This document shows, in pieces, positions 32,619 to 38,928 of a stretch of 50,115 nucleotides of DNA. The stretch is from an uncultured Clostridia bacterium (lineage in GTDB: Bacteria; Bacillota; Clostridia; Oscillospirales; Ruminococcaceae), in the NCBI GenBank assembly GCA_947629945.1, contig CANRFR010000004.1:1-50115 (forward strand). The letters are read 5' to 3'. The first letter of the stretch is position 1. Each line of letters opens with the position of its first letter. The translations under genes and the position numbers were made by a program. The notes under the pieces are model-generated. The model was not told the DNA's origin. It worked only from the letters and a program-made list of their open reading frames with translations, and made no database searches.

Positions 32619-33348
32619 TCAATCCTCCTTGATATCGTCCAACGAGATTTGCAAGCTGACTGTCCGCGTGCGTCTTGTTATACCGAGCCGTGTCTGTGCG
32701 TAGCGACAGACTGCCATTTGAGATATCTTTACACCGTTATCGTTCAAAAAATCGGCGATACCTTTTTGAGAATACTCGCCGCATCGTAACATTTCATCTA
32801 CCTGCGCTCTCAGTCCCTTATCCAGTTCCTCTATAACGCAAGTCTGGGATTTCTTACGATATTTTGAGAGGTCAGATTCAGACCCGGAAATTGATGTAGT
32901 GCTTGTTTGTGTGTCGATGATGGGTATGATCTGTTTCATAACCTCACTGACCACCGCCGTCGCCGTTCGCGCGATGATCTCCTCGACATTCCCGACGTAG
33001 CCGCCGTTGTGTCTAATCTGCGGTAAAACCTCATCGAAAACCCACCGCTCGAACTCCTCCGCTTTGGGCAGCTTTGAGCTGACTAATAAGGCGGTAGAGG
33101 TTACCCTCACTGATATACTTGATTTCGGTTATCTGTTGAGTGGTTACTCCGTGTTGATTAGTGGTGTAGGAGACCCCGTCGCGTTTCACGACCCCCTCTG
33201 CCTTACAATGCTTTATTATAGCATCGCGAGGGTTACTGTATCCTAAAATTTTGGCGCATTGGATAGCAGGAAAATACTCTTTCCCGTCGATCAGCATAAC
33301 CCCAAGCTCGCCAAACTCCTAGTTGCTGAAAACCTTTAATTCGTTCAT
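32619..33348 (-). pseudogene. BRO-family phage antirepressor, amber plus frameshift
   Basis: The original gene starts at the ATG 33346-33348 behind GGAGG: MNELKVFSN, then TAG (33319-33321), then EFGELGVMLIDGKEYFPA. The BRO-N domain continues ILGYSNPRDAI and YISEGNLYRL, where the frame breaks near 33080-33090 and resumes as SSKLPKAEEFERWVFDEVLPQI. The C-terminal part has a long charged linker and a wHTH-like segment (EYSQKGIADFLNDNGVKISQMAV). Two independent lesions make it a pseudogene. Intact versions relieve CI repression. Confidence 0.85.
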
Positions 33349-33366
33349 AGAAAAACCTCCTAACTG

Positions 33367-33394
33367 TTGATTTTCACCGCCCTTGTGGTATAAT
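33367..33394 (+). promoter_or_regulatory. Promoter of the small plus-strand gene
   Basis: TTGATT (33367-33372) and a perfect TATAAT (33389-33394) are separated by 16 bp. The segment CCCTTGTGGTATAAT closely resembles CCTTGTGTTATAAT of the repressor-side promoter at 34014-34042, suggesting shared control. Confidence 0.7.
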
Positions 33395-33418
33395 GTGGCA
33401 AGAGGGGAGGTGACGAAT

Positions 33419-33646
33419 TTGAAACTTTCAAGTGAATTCTTGGAAAACGCTTTAGGCAAAGCCAATGAAGGATTAAAGGGTTACATGGAACAAACTAAAG
33501 GAAATCCGCCTGATAATACTTATGTTTGCTCTATAATTGTTTCAATTGCTTATAGTCTAATTTTGGAATACCATGCCTCATTAAAAAAGGAATTGAAAAA
33601 ATCCAACATCAACATAGGGGATTTGGAATTTGACAAACCGTTTTAA
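33419..33646 (+). CDS. Small plus-strand lysogeny-side protein
   Basis: This 75-aa protein begins (TTG) KLSSEFLENALGKANEG and has a hydrophobic middle (VCSIIVSIAYSLILEY) and a charged C-terminus. GGGGAGGTG lies 6 bp before the TTG. It is the only CDS besides the repressor on the plus strand of the prophage and has its own promoter, so it is likely expressed in the lysogen. It lies antisense to the early transcript. Function unknown. Confidence 0.65.
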   Translation: MKLSSEFLENALGKANEGLKGYMEQTKGNPPDNTYVCSIIVSIAYSLILEYHASLKKELKKSNINIGDLEFDKPF

Positions 33647-33647
33647 A

Positions 33648-33995
33648 CTAGCCCTTTTTAGTGACCTCTTCAAGACAGCCTTGTAAGGTATTGGCAAAAT
33701 TCTTAATTTTTTGCTCCGCAGTTTCCGCCTGCGGAGCGTTTTCTTTGCGTTGTTTAACAGCTTCGTTCATCTTTTTGATGGTGGAAATTATCTCACGATT
33801 GTGCCTAATTGTTTCGGCGATGTCATCACTTGTTTGATCGTGCGCGTCTCCAAAAAACAAATTGGTATTTTTGTTCTTCGATAGCTCCGTCAAGAGCGGC
33901 GGCAGTTCGTGATTTTCTTCCGCGTTCTCCATGCCGCCAAGCGTATCTAAAAGCTCGGCAAGCTCCTTCGGACTGCCATTAATTGTAATTTTCAT
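33648..33995 (-). CDS. Early protein after the repressor region
   Basis: This 115-aa acidic/helical protein (MKITINGSPKELAELLDTLG...) has no recognised family. AGGAGGAATTTT precedes its ATG. It is the first gene from the lytic promoter at 34089-34119 and so is probably immediate-early. Confidence 0.65.
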   Translation of the reverse strand: MKITINGSPKELAELLDTLGGMENAEENHELPPLLTELSKNKNTNLFFGDAHDQTSDDIAETIRHNREIISTIKKMNEAVKQRKENAPQAETAEQKIKNFANTLQGCLEEVTKKG

Positions 33996-34013
33996 AAAAT
34001 TCCTCCTGTTGTC

Positions 34014-34042
34014 TTGAAATTTCTCCCTCCTTGTGTTATAAT
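34014..34042 (+). promoter_or_regulatory. Strong plus-strand promoter toward the repressor
   Basis: TTGAAA (34014-34019) and TATAAT (34037-34042) are 17 bp apart. Transcripts would start near 34050, about 125 nt before the repressor. A 17-codon mini-ORF (ATG at 34048, MDYCILLYPFRGYLYYA) lies in the leader without a properly spaced ribosome-binding site. Confidence 0.75.
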
Positions 34043-34088
34043 AGGAGATGGATTACTGTATCTTGCTATACCCCTTTAGGGGTTACTT

Positions 34089-34119
34089 ATATTACGCTTG
34101 ATTTAAATCAAGTTGTCAA
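34089..34119 (-). promoter_or_regulatory. Lytic promoter with an embedded operator palindrome
   Basis: On the minus strand TTGACA (34119-34114) and TAATAT (34094-34089) are separated by 19 bp. The spacer is almost filled by the perfect 16-bp palindrome CTTGATTTAAATCAAG (34097-34112). A dimeric repressor bound there would block RNA polymerase. Another CTTGA half-site occurs at about 34128. A second inverted repeat ACCCC-TTTA-GGGGT lies at 34069-34082. Confidence 0.72.
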
Positions 34120-34174
34120 TAGACTTGCTTGAAAATAATTAAGTAATTCTATACAAATTTTTATGGAGGTTTTT

Positions 34175-34927
34175 ATGGAAAATAGCGAACTTATACTAAA
34201 TTTCATTGAAAAGCAGAACGTAAGCTGTTATAAAGTTGCCCAGTCTACTGGAATTTCAGAAAGTACATTTAGCAAATGGAAAGTAAAGCCAACCTCGAAG
34301 GTGGATTTATCCATTGTGCAAAAAATCGCTAGACATTTCAATACAACAATAGATATTATGCTTGATTATAATCAACCCCAAAGGTGCACATCTTCCTTAT
34401 CTAATGATGAATTGGAATTGTTTTGCTCATTCAACAAGCTAAGCGAAAGAGATAAAGGAAAGGTTATGGAACGAGCTGAAATCCTCGCCGAGCTAGCCGC
34501 CGAGCGAGCGGCGGCACAGGCAAAAAATCGACAAAGCCCACCGCCGTTGCCTCCGATGAGCTGCCACCGGAACCAACGACACACTCAATTGCCTACTACG
34601 GCTACCCCGCAAGTGCCGGAACAGGCCGAAAAGATTGATGTAGTCGAAACGCCCGAAGTTCTCCGCGCCGATTTTGCTATTCCAATCGAGGGTAACAGCA
34701 TGGAGCCGGACTTCTCAAGCGGCGATATTGTGCTGGTGGAATCCTGCCCGTGCGTTTCCCGCGGCGAAATTGGCATTTTCGTATTGGACGGCGACGCTTT
34801 TATTAAGGAGTTCGGCGGCGATTGCTTGATCTCCCATAACGAAACATACGATCCGATCATGCTAAAAGAATACGAAAGCGCTGTATGTATGGGACGAGTT
34901 CTCGGCAAAGCGGAGATCATAAAGTAG
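34175..34927 (+). CDS. CI-type repressor with scrambled self-cleavage segment
   Basis: This 250-aa protein has an XRE HTH (CYKVAQSTGISESTFSKWK, residues ~18-36) and a LexA/S24-like C-terminal domain with Ser175 in IEGNSMEPDF and Lys211 in GDAFIKEF. It should hold the prophage silent by binding the operator region just upstream. Start ATG 34175 is set by GGAGG at 34165-34169. Between about 34521 and 34630 the frame is locally shifted: the current frame reads SCHRNQRHTQLPTTATPQ, whereas the other reads SIAYYGYPASAGTG, the standard cleavage region with the Ala-Gly bond. Two compensating indels, in an A run and a C run, explain this. Repression may persist while RecA-stimulated self-cleavage is lost. 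Confidence 0.85.
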   Translation: MENSELILNFIEKQNVSCYKVAQSTGISESTFSKWKVKPTSKVDLSIVQKIARHFNTTIDIMLDYNQPQRCTSSLSNDELELFCSFNKLSERDKGKVMERAEILAELAAERAAAQAKNRQSPPPLPPMSCHRNQRHTQLPTTATPQVPEQAEKIDVVETPEVLRADFAIPIEGNSMEPDFSSGDIVLVESCPCVSRGEIGIFVLDGDAFIKEFGGDCLISHNETYDPIMLKEYESAVCMGRVLGKAEIIK

Positions 34928-34959
34928 CTTTTAAATAGCTCTATAGCGCGATAAAATTA

Positions 34960-34988
34960 TCCCGACAGTGTAAACCAGTCGGGATTTT
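34960..34988 (+). terminator. Terminator after the repressor gene
   Basis: TCCCGAC (34960-34966) pairs with GTCGGGA (34978-34984) across an 11-nt loop, followed by TTTT. It ends plus-strand transcription from the repressor. Confidence 0.8.
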
Positions 34989-34989
34989 C

Positions 34990-35534
34990 TGCTTAAAAAC
35001 GGAAGAGCGGCGGGCACTTCGGTGATGATAATCGGCGTGCTTGGTTAAAATGTGTTCGAAAATCGTCATTTTGATATCGCACAGGACAAAAAAATGAGCA
35101 GATTTTCTGCCGCTCAAAAATATATTTAAATAAGTGTAAAAAATTGCACAAATTTTCAACCGTTGTTAATAACTTTCTCTTACATTTTTGTGTCAAAAAA
35201 CAGGTTTCTCGATAAGGCTTTTTTTGTTTCTCGTGTTTCTTGCTAAAATATAACAAATATGTAAATAAATTACAGCATTTTTTCAAGTCTTTATTTTGTT
35301 TAAAACGCATAACACCGCCATTTGAACGAAATTTAAATGCTCTAAAACGTTTTTTAAAAAGTCCAGCTAAAATTACTATCACTCAAAAAATTGACAAAAA
35401 AACGCTTGAAAAGTTTTGACAAACCTTTCGGGCGATCCTTTTATAAAATTCCATGCTTTTGCAAGAAAATTTGGCACAGTTGAGCCAAAACCAGACGTTT
35501 TTCAGATATTTTTCGAATTTTTACGGCTTATTTT
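34990..35534. other. Non-coding end region of the prophage
   Basis: About 545 bp, AT-rich, with no supported gene. A hairpin GCAGA/TCTGC with a T tract on the minus strand lies near 35092-35117 and may stop transcription entering from the host. At 35216-35258 a segment GGC-T7-GTTT..CGTGTTT..CTTG resembles the terminal repeat copy at 35526-35560 and could be an internal transposase-binding site. TTGACAA motifs recur at 35391 and 35416. Confidence 0.5.
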
Positions 35535-35557
35535 GTTTTTTGTGTTTTACTTGTCAA
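35535..35557 (-). repeat. Right terminal inverted repeat of the prophage
   Basis: Read on the minus strand it is TTGACAAGTAAAACAC followed by an A tract, matching 222-245 with one substitution. The element ends with CA at 35555-35556. Host sequence resumes at 35557 with AAT AAC in the DUF4367 reading frame. Confidence 0.65.
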
Positions 35558-35940
35558 ATAACATTGACGATGAAAACTGTCCGCAAACTATTGAATATAA
35601 ATACGCTTTGGCTTCTGTTCCCGACGGATTTGAAATGATAGAAACGGATTCATCTACAATGGACGTTTACACGTTATACAGGAACAAGCAAACAGAGCAG
35701 GAAATTACTTTTCATCAAATTGTCAAATCATATTATAATCCGCATGTAAATACCGAACATTACCAAATGGAGGAAATAACCATAAACGGAAAAACGGGAC
35801 TGTACGTTTATTCTTGCGATGAAGGATACTTAAACTTAAGTTCAGCCTTGATATTGGATAACGAAGATTATATATTAGAAATTGTGGCAGATTTCAACAA
35901 ATCGGAGATGCTAAAATTAGCCAATTTTAACAAAGCTTGA
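35557..35940 (+). pseudogene. DUF4367-type protein gene, 5' part cut off by the prophage
   Basis: The segment encodes NNIDDENCPQTIEYKYAL, then SVPDGFEMIETD, EITFHQI, GKTGLYVYSCDEG and a final LILDNEDYILEIVADFNKSEM. This is the pattern of DUF4367 extracellular domains found on Firmicutes membrane regulators. The normal N-terminal part with its membrane helix is absent. The reading frame extends into phage DNA back to 35416, giving a chimeric start (MTNLSGDPFIKFHA) with a T-rich, artificially hydrophobic segment encoded by the phage end. This marks the insertion target. Confidence 0.75.
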
Positions 35941-36037
35941 TTTTTTTTAATTTTTTTGTTACTCCAATTTGCCAAAAAAAAAGATGTGTATAATAGAGGG
36001 ACAAAAACCTCTAACAATCAAGAAAGGAGGGTTACCA

Positions 36038-36478
36038 ATGCAGTTTAAAAAAATTTTGGTTTCGCTTGGAGTGTTGTTGTGCTTTTGTACGAGCTTTAGT
36101 GCTGTTGCGTATGCCGATATGACCACGCCATTTCCCGATTATGGGATTTCGGTTTTATATGAAATTGCTAACACCCCGAAATCTACACTGAGTATTGATA
36201 ATGGAACGGCACATTGCTTGAGTTCGACTGCGGGCATTAATACAGCCAACATTAAGGTTACACAAACCTTGCAAAAACAGGGTTTCTTGTGGATATGGAC
36301 TAATGTTAAGGGCGCAAGCTGGAGCAAACAGGTTACCGGCGATACGATTCGCCTATCCAATACCAAAAGCGGTCTTGGCAGCGGTAAATATCGTGTGAAA
36401 TCTGTATTTACCTTAACAGACAGGAACGGCGAGAACGAAACTATCACAATTTACAGCAACGAAATAAAAGTACCATAA
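36038..36478 (+). CDS. Secreted Ig-like small protein
   Basis: This 146-aa protein has a signal peptide (MQFKKILVSLGVLLCFCTSF, cleavage after AYA). A beta-sandwich-like domain follows with STLSIDNGTAHCLSSTAG, KVTQTLQKQG and SGKYRVKSVFTLTD segments, a type widespread in gut Clostridia. AAGGAGG precedes the ATG. It heads the secreted-protein/lipoprotein locus but is not a copy of the 141-aa proteins. Function unknown. Confidence 0.8.
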   Translation: MQFKKILVSLGVLLCFCTSFSAVAYADMTTPFPDYGISVLYEIANTPKSTLSIDNGTAHCLSSTAGINTANIKVTQTLQKQGFLWIWTNVKGASWSKQVTGDTIRLSNTKSGLGSGKYRVKSVFTLTDRNGENETITIYSNEIKVP

Positions 36479-36596
36479 CTGAAAATTGTGGGGAATTGCT
36501 GTCGATATTTCTTATTAAAGAAAGGAGCGATTGGATTTTACAGATTATTGTAGCATTGGAGGTTTGGACTGAATATCGCCAAACTTCACAATACAC

Positions 36597-36625
36597 TTGA
36601 CTTCTCTGTCAAGATGTGGTATAAT
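36597..36625 (+). promoter_or_regulatory. Promoter of cassette copy 1
   Basis: TTGACT (36597-36602) and TATAAT (36620-36625) are 17 bp apart, about 25 bp before the secreted-protein start. The equivalent site of copy 2 lies at 38360-38388. Confidence 0.8.
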
Positions 36626-36647
36626 TAATTTATGGAGGAATGTAATT

Positions 36648-37073
36648 ATGAAAATTATTAAGAAAATTACTGCTGTTGTTCTTGCAGCGGCAACGGTGGG
36701 TACACTTTCTATAACGGCGATGGCGTATTACTCTTCTGACTCTCGAGATATTGATCCGTATGGTACATTGAACGGTGATACCACTGTAACTTATACTTCG
36801 GGTTACGTTTATTTTACTGCAAAGTCCTCGGCAACCCAAACTACGCCGCTTATTGTGACGGGGATTAAAGTGACAAATACTTCTACCGGTTCAGTGGTTT
36901 ACAATCGTTTAGATAATGTAAACGACCGTGTTAGCAAGCCAAATACAGAATTAGTTATATGTGAAAGCCCAGGCTATAAAAACAGTGATAATTATACTGC
37001 ACTTTCAATACATGAAGCATACGAATATGGCGGGAAAAGATTAGCACGCTTTTATACCTTAGTCAATAGTTAA
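36648..37073 (+). CDS. Secreted 141-aa protein, cassette copy 1
   Basis: The signal peptide MKIIKKITAVVLAAATVGTL ends with cleavage after AMA. The ~117-residue mature part is beta-rich (YGTLNGDTTVTYTSGYVYFTA, VTGIKVTNTSTGSVVYNRL) and ends GKRLARFYTLVNS. It is about 75-80% identical to copy 2. The most variable part is the RVSKPNTELV region; the signal peptide and the ALSIHEAY region are conserved. A lipoprotein gene follows after a conserved hairpin. A bacteriocin, toxin or signalling role is possible but unproven; no known family could be assigned. Confidence 0.8.
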   Translation: MKIIKKITAVVLAAATVGTLSITAMAYYSSDSRDIDPYGTLNGDTTVTYTSGYVYFTAKSSATQTTPLIVTGIKVTNTSTGSVVYNRLDNVNDRVSKPNTELVICESPGYKNSDNYTALSIHEAYEYGGKRLARFYTLVNS

Positions 37074-37080
37074 ATGTTAT

Positions 37081-37111
37081 GCATAGCAAAGTCATTTAGG
37101 CTTTGTTCTGC
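37081..37111 (+). other. Conserved intercistronic hairpin, copy 1
   Basis: GCATAGCAAAG (37081-37091) and CTTTGTTCTGC (37101-37111) form an 11-bp stem with one mismatch and one G-U pair. Copy 2 has the same structure at 38869-38899. No T tract follows, so it may trim or stabilise the mRNA to favour the secreted protein over the lipoprotein. Confidence 0.6.
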
Positions 37112-37139
37112 AATTATAAAATGACACAATGAGAAAGTT

Positions 37140-38291
37140 ATGAAAAAATCAACGGCTTTACTTCTGACATTATGCTTAACGCTTTGCGGCTGCAAAAATT
37201 CCGATAACCTTTCCGAACCGCCAAGCTCCGTAGCCGAAATATCCGACCCGTTCGGCGAAATATCCAACGGCGATAATTCTTTAAGCAGCACCGACAACGA
37301 GACCTCATCGTCTCAAGGCGAAAGCGAAATTGACGAGGACGAAGAAATTCAGAAAAACCAACAAAGATTAAACGAGGCGGCAAGTCAGATACAACAACTT
37401 GCCACCGATGTTTATATTGAGAAAGCGGAATGGGTTGATGATGAAACGCTTAAACTGCCGTTGAAGTTGACGGGCAAAGGCAATCCCGAATTGAAGTTCT
37501 GCCCGCTGGTTTTTTGCGACGGAAAGTTGGCGCAGACTTCATTGGACGGGGAAAATTTCGGTTATTCAGAATGCAGGATAAACTTTATCGAGATTTCGGA
37601 TGACGCTCCCTTTGACTGCGTAACGCATGAGATATACGTCAAACCCGTTTTCGACAGCAGTCTTACAAGTCATTATTTCGCGCTTGGTTATATCGCAAAT
37701 CCCGATGAGCGTCCGGACGATTATTGGATGGTTTCGGGAATGTTGGTGCAAAGTCACGCTATCTGGAGCACTAAACTAAATATCGACAAAGAAACGGAGT
37801 TGGATATTGACGGTCGCAAGTCGATTTATGCCGAGGGGGGCAATATCCTAAAAGCTGATTCCGCCGTTCCTCTTACCGATGAACTAAAAGCAAAGTATCA
37901 ATTGAATGAAGATTCTGCGTATTATATAGATCTTGACAACCCCGCAAATTCGCAGACGCTCTCTCAAGACGGTAAACATCAATATAACATTATGCTCGCT
38001 AACGGCGCGGACAAAGCGAAATTCTCTGTCGTTGCCGCTACAACGCGAGCACAGAGACTTCCATATAGAGTTACATTTTTTGTAAATCACAAGCCCGTTA
38101 AAATCAACGGAGGTTACGATTATCTCGGGTTCACGCTCGAAGGCGGAAAGATATCCGCAACGGAGGTTGAGATTAACGGACTTAAAGACAAGGACATCGT
38201 TTATGCCGTGTTCTGCCCTATGCCCGAAGCACCTACCTACCGCGAGTGGTTCGAAATTACAAATGTGTACATTGTTGAGGAACACATCTAA
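37140..38291 (+). CDS. Lipoprotein of cassette copy 1
   Basis: This 383-aa protein has a type II signal peptide with lipobox LCGC (Cys18). An acidic Ser/Asp/Glu-rich linker (residues ~20-75) follows, then a beta-rich extracellular domain with KAEWVDDETLKLPLKL, GENFGYSECRINF, NPDERPDDYWMVSGMLVQ and LEGGKISATEVEINGL. Copy 2 is clearly homologous; the DDYWMV and SQTLSQ/SQTFSQ segments are the best conserved. Anchored at the cell surface, it may bind or protect against the neighbouring secreted protein. The family is not recognised. Confidence 0.8.
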   Translation: MKKSTALLLTLCLTLCGCKNSDNLSEPPSSVAEISDPFGEISNGDNSLSSTDNETSSSQGESEIDEDEEIQKNQQRLNEAASQIQQLATDVYIEKAEWVDDETLKLPLKLTGKGNPELKFCPLVFCDGKLAQTSLDGENFGYSECRINFIEISDDAPFDCVTHEIYVKPVFDSSLTSHYFALGYIANPDERPDDYWMVSGMLVQSHAIWSTKLNIDKETELDIDGRKSIYAEGGNILKADSAVPLTDELKAKYQLNEDSAYYIDLDNPANSQTLSQDGKHQYNIMLANGADKAKFSVVAATTRAQRLPYRVTFFVNHKPVKINGGYDYLGFTLEGGKISATEVEINGLKDKDIVYAVFCPMPEAPTYREWFEITNVYIVEEHI

Positions 38292-38359
38292 TTGCAAAAG
38301 TATACTTTCGGATTGGATAAATCAAGTAATTATTTTGCTAATTTTCTCTTAAAAAAGTC

Positions 38360-38388
38360 TTGACAATTTCATATAATTATGGTATAAT
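38360..38388 (+). promoter_or_regulatory. Consensus promoter of cassette copy 2
   Basis: TTGACA (38360-38365) and TATAAT (38383-38388) are perfect hexamers 17 bp apart, about 48 bp before the secreted-protein start. Confidence 0.88.
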
Positions 38389-38435
38389 ATACAAAGAGAT
38401 CGATCTCAATATTTTTTTAATGGAGGTTTATTATT

Positions 38436-38861
38436 ATGAAAATCATCAAGAAAATTACTGCCGGTGTTCTTGCAGCGGCAACGGTGGGTACACTGTCTAT
38501 GACGGCAATGGCGTATTACTCCTCTGACTCTCAAAAAATCGAAGGGTATGGTACATTGAACGGCGAAACCACTGTAACTTATACTTCGGGTTACGTTTAT
38601 TTTACTGCAACGTCCTGGGCGACACAAACGACGCCGCATATTGTGACAGGGATCAAAGTGACAAATACTTCTACCGGTTCAGTGGTTTACAATCGTTTAG
38701 ATAATGTGGACTATCGTATAAATATCCCGGATACAAGTTTAGTTAAATGTGAAAGCCCGGGTTTTAAAGACAGCGACAATTACACTGCACTTTCGATACA
38801 TCAAGCATACGCAGGAAGCGGTAAAAGATTAGCGAGCTTTTATACCTTAGCCAACAGTTAA
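38436..38861 (+). CDS. Secreted 141-aa protein, cassette copy 2
   Basis: Same length and architecture as copy 1: a signal peptide MKIIKKITAGVLAAATVGTL cleaved after AMA, then YGTLNGETTVTYTSGYVYF, IVTGIKVTNTSTGSVVYNRL and a final GKRLASFYTLANS. Nucleotide identity with copy 1 is high over the signal peptide and central part, showing a tandem duplication. The changed residues cluster in the DYRINIPDTS and SWATQTTPH regions, compatible with diversification of a binding surface. Confidence 0.82.
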   Translation: MKIIKKITAGVLAAATVGTLSMTAMAYYSSDSQKIEGYGTLNGETTVTYTSGYVYFTATSWATQTTPHIVTGIKVTNTSTGSVVYNRLDNVDYRINIPDTSLVKCESPGFKDSDNYTALSIHQAYAGSGKRLASFYTLANS

Positions 38862-38868
38862 ACGTTAT

Positions 38869-38899
38869 GCAGGGCAAAGTCTTTAAGGTTTTGCTCTGC
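38869..38899 (+). other. Conserved intercistronic hairpin, copy 2
   Basis: GCAGGGCAAA (38869-38878) pairs with TTTGCTCTGC (38890-38899) as ten base pairs including one G-U. The stem is kept between copies although several bases differ. Confidence 0.62.
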
Positions 38900-38928
38900 A
38901 ATTTATATTACGACACAAGGAGAAAATC

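Larger units (their letters stand above)
223..35556 (-). mobile_element. Mu-like transposable prophage with siphovirus-type virion genes
   Basis: The element is bounded by inverted repeats with TG/CA tips and is about 35.3 kb. It encodes a MuA-type DDE transposase, a MuB-type AAA ATPase, GemA/gp16 and Mor family proteins, and gp25/26/27-like late genes in Mu order. Packaging, head and tail genes are Firmicutes siphovirus types (PBSX-like TerL, gp20-like scaffold, Gp15, tape measure) instead of the Mu contractile set. No tail-sheath gene is seen. All genes except the repressor and one small ORF lie on the minus strand. At least six genes carry nonsense or frameshift lesions, so it is probably cryptic. 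Confidence 0.9.

Noticed and set aside
18508-33321. Alternative genetic code (stop-codon recoding) as explanation for in-frame TAA, TGA and TAG
   Set aside because: All three stop codons appear inside different genes, and all three also serve as normal stops in neighbouring genes; mutation explains this better.
34048-34101. 17-codon mini-ORF in the repressor leader as a type I toxin or leader peptide
   Set aside because: The GGAG directly abuts the ATG, giving no workable ribosome-binding spacing, and the region is occupied by palindromic operator-like sequence.
34993-35382. A 129-aa minus-strand ORF between repressor and prophage end
   Set aside because: It lacks a ribosome-binding site and has a basic, AT-driven composition typical of non-coding DNA; the region fits transposase end-binding sequence better.
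215-35397. 14-bp direct repeat CAAAAAATTGACAA at 215-228 and 35384-35397 as attachment sites
   Set aside because: The element uses a DDE transposase, and the right copy lies about 160 bp inside the end defined by the longer inverted repeat; it is more likely a repeated transposase-site fragment.
35416-35560. An ORF start at 35416 with an apparent hydrophobic segment before the DUF4367-like domain
   Set aside because: The hydrophobic residues come from the T-rich prophage end and there is no ribosome-binding site; it is a junction artefact, not a signal peptide.
218-35561. A 5-bp target-site duplication of Mu type
   Set aside because: Left flank AAAAT and right flank AATAA share only AAT, so a 5-bp duplication is not supported with the ends chosen here.
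36648-38861. Lactococcin 972-type bacteriocins
   Set aside because: Gene order with an ABC unit is reminiscent, but the mature proteins are about twice as long and the characteristic N- and C-terminal sequence pattern is absent.
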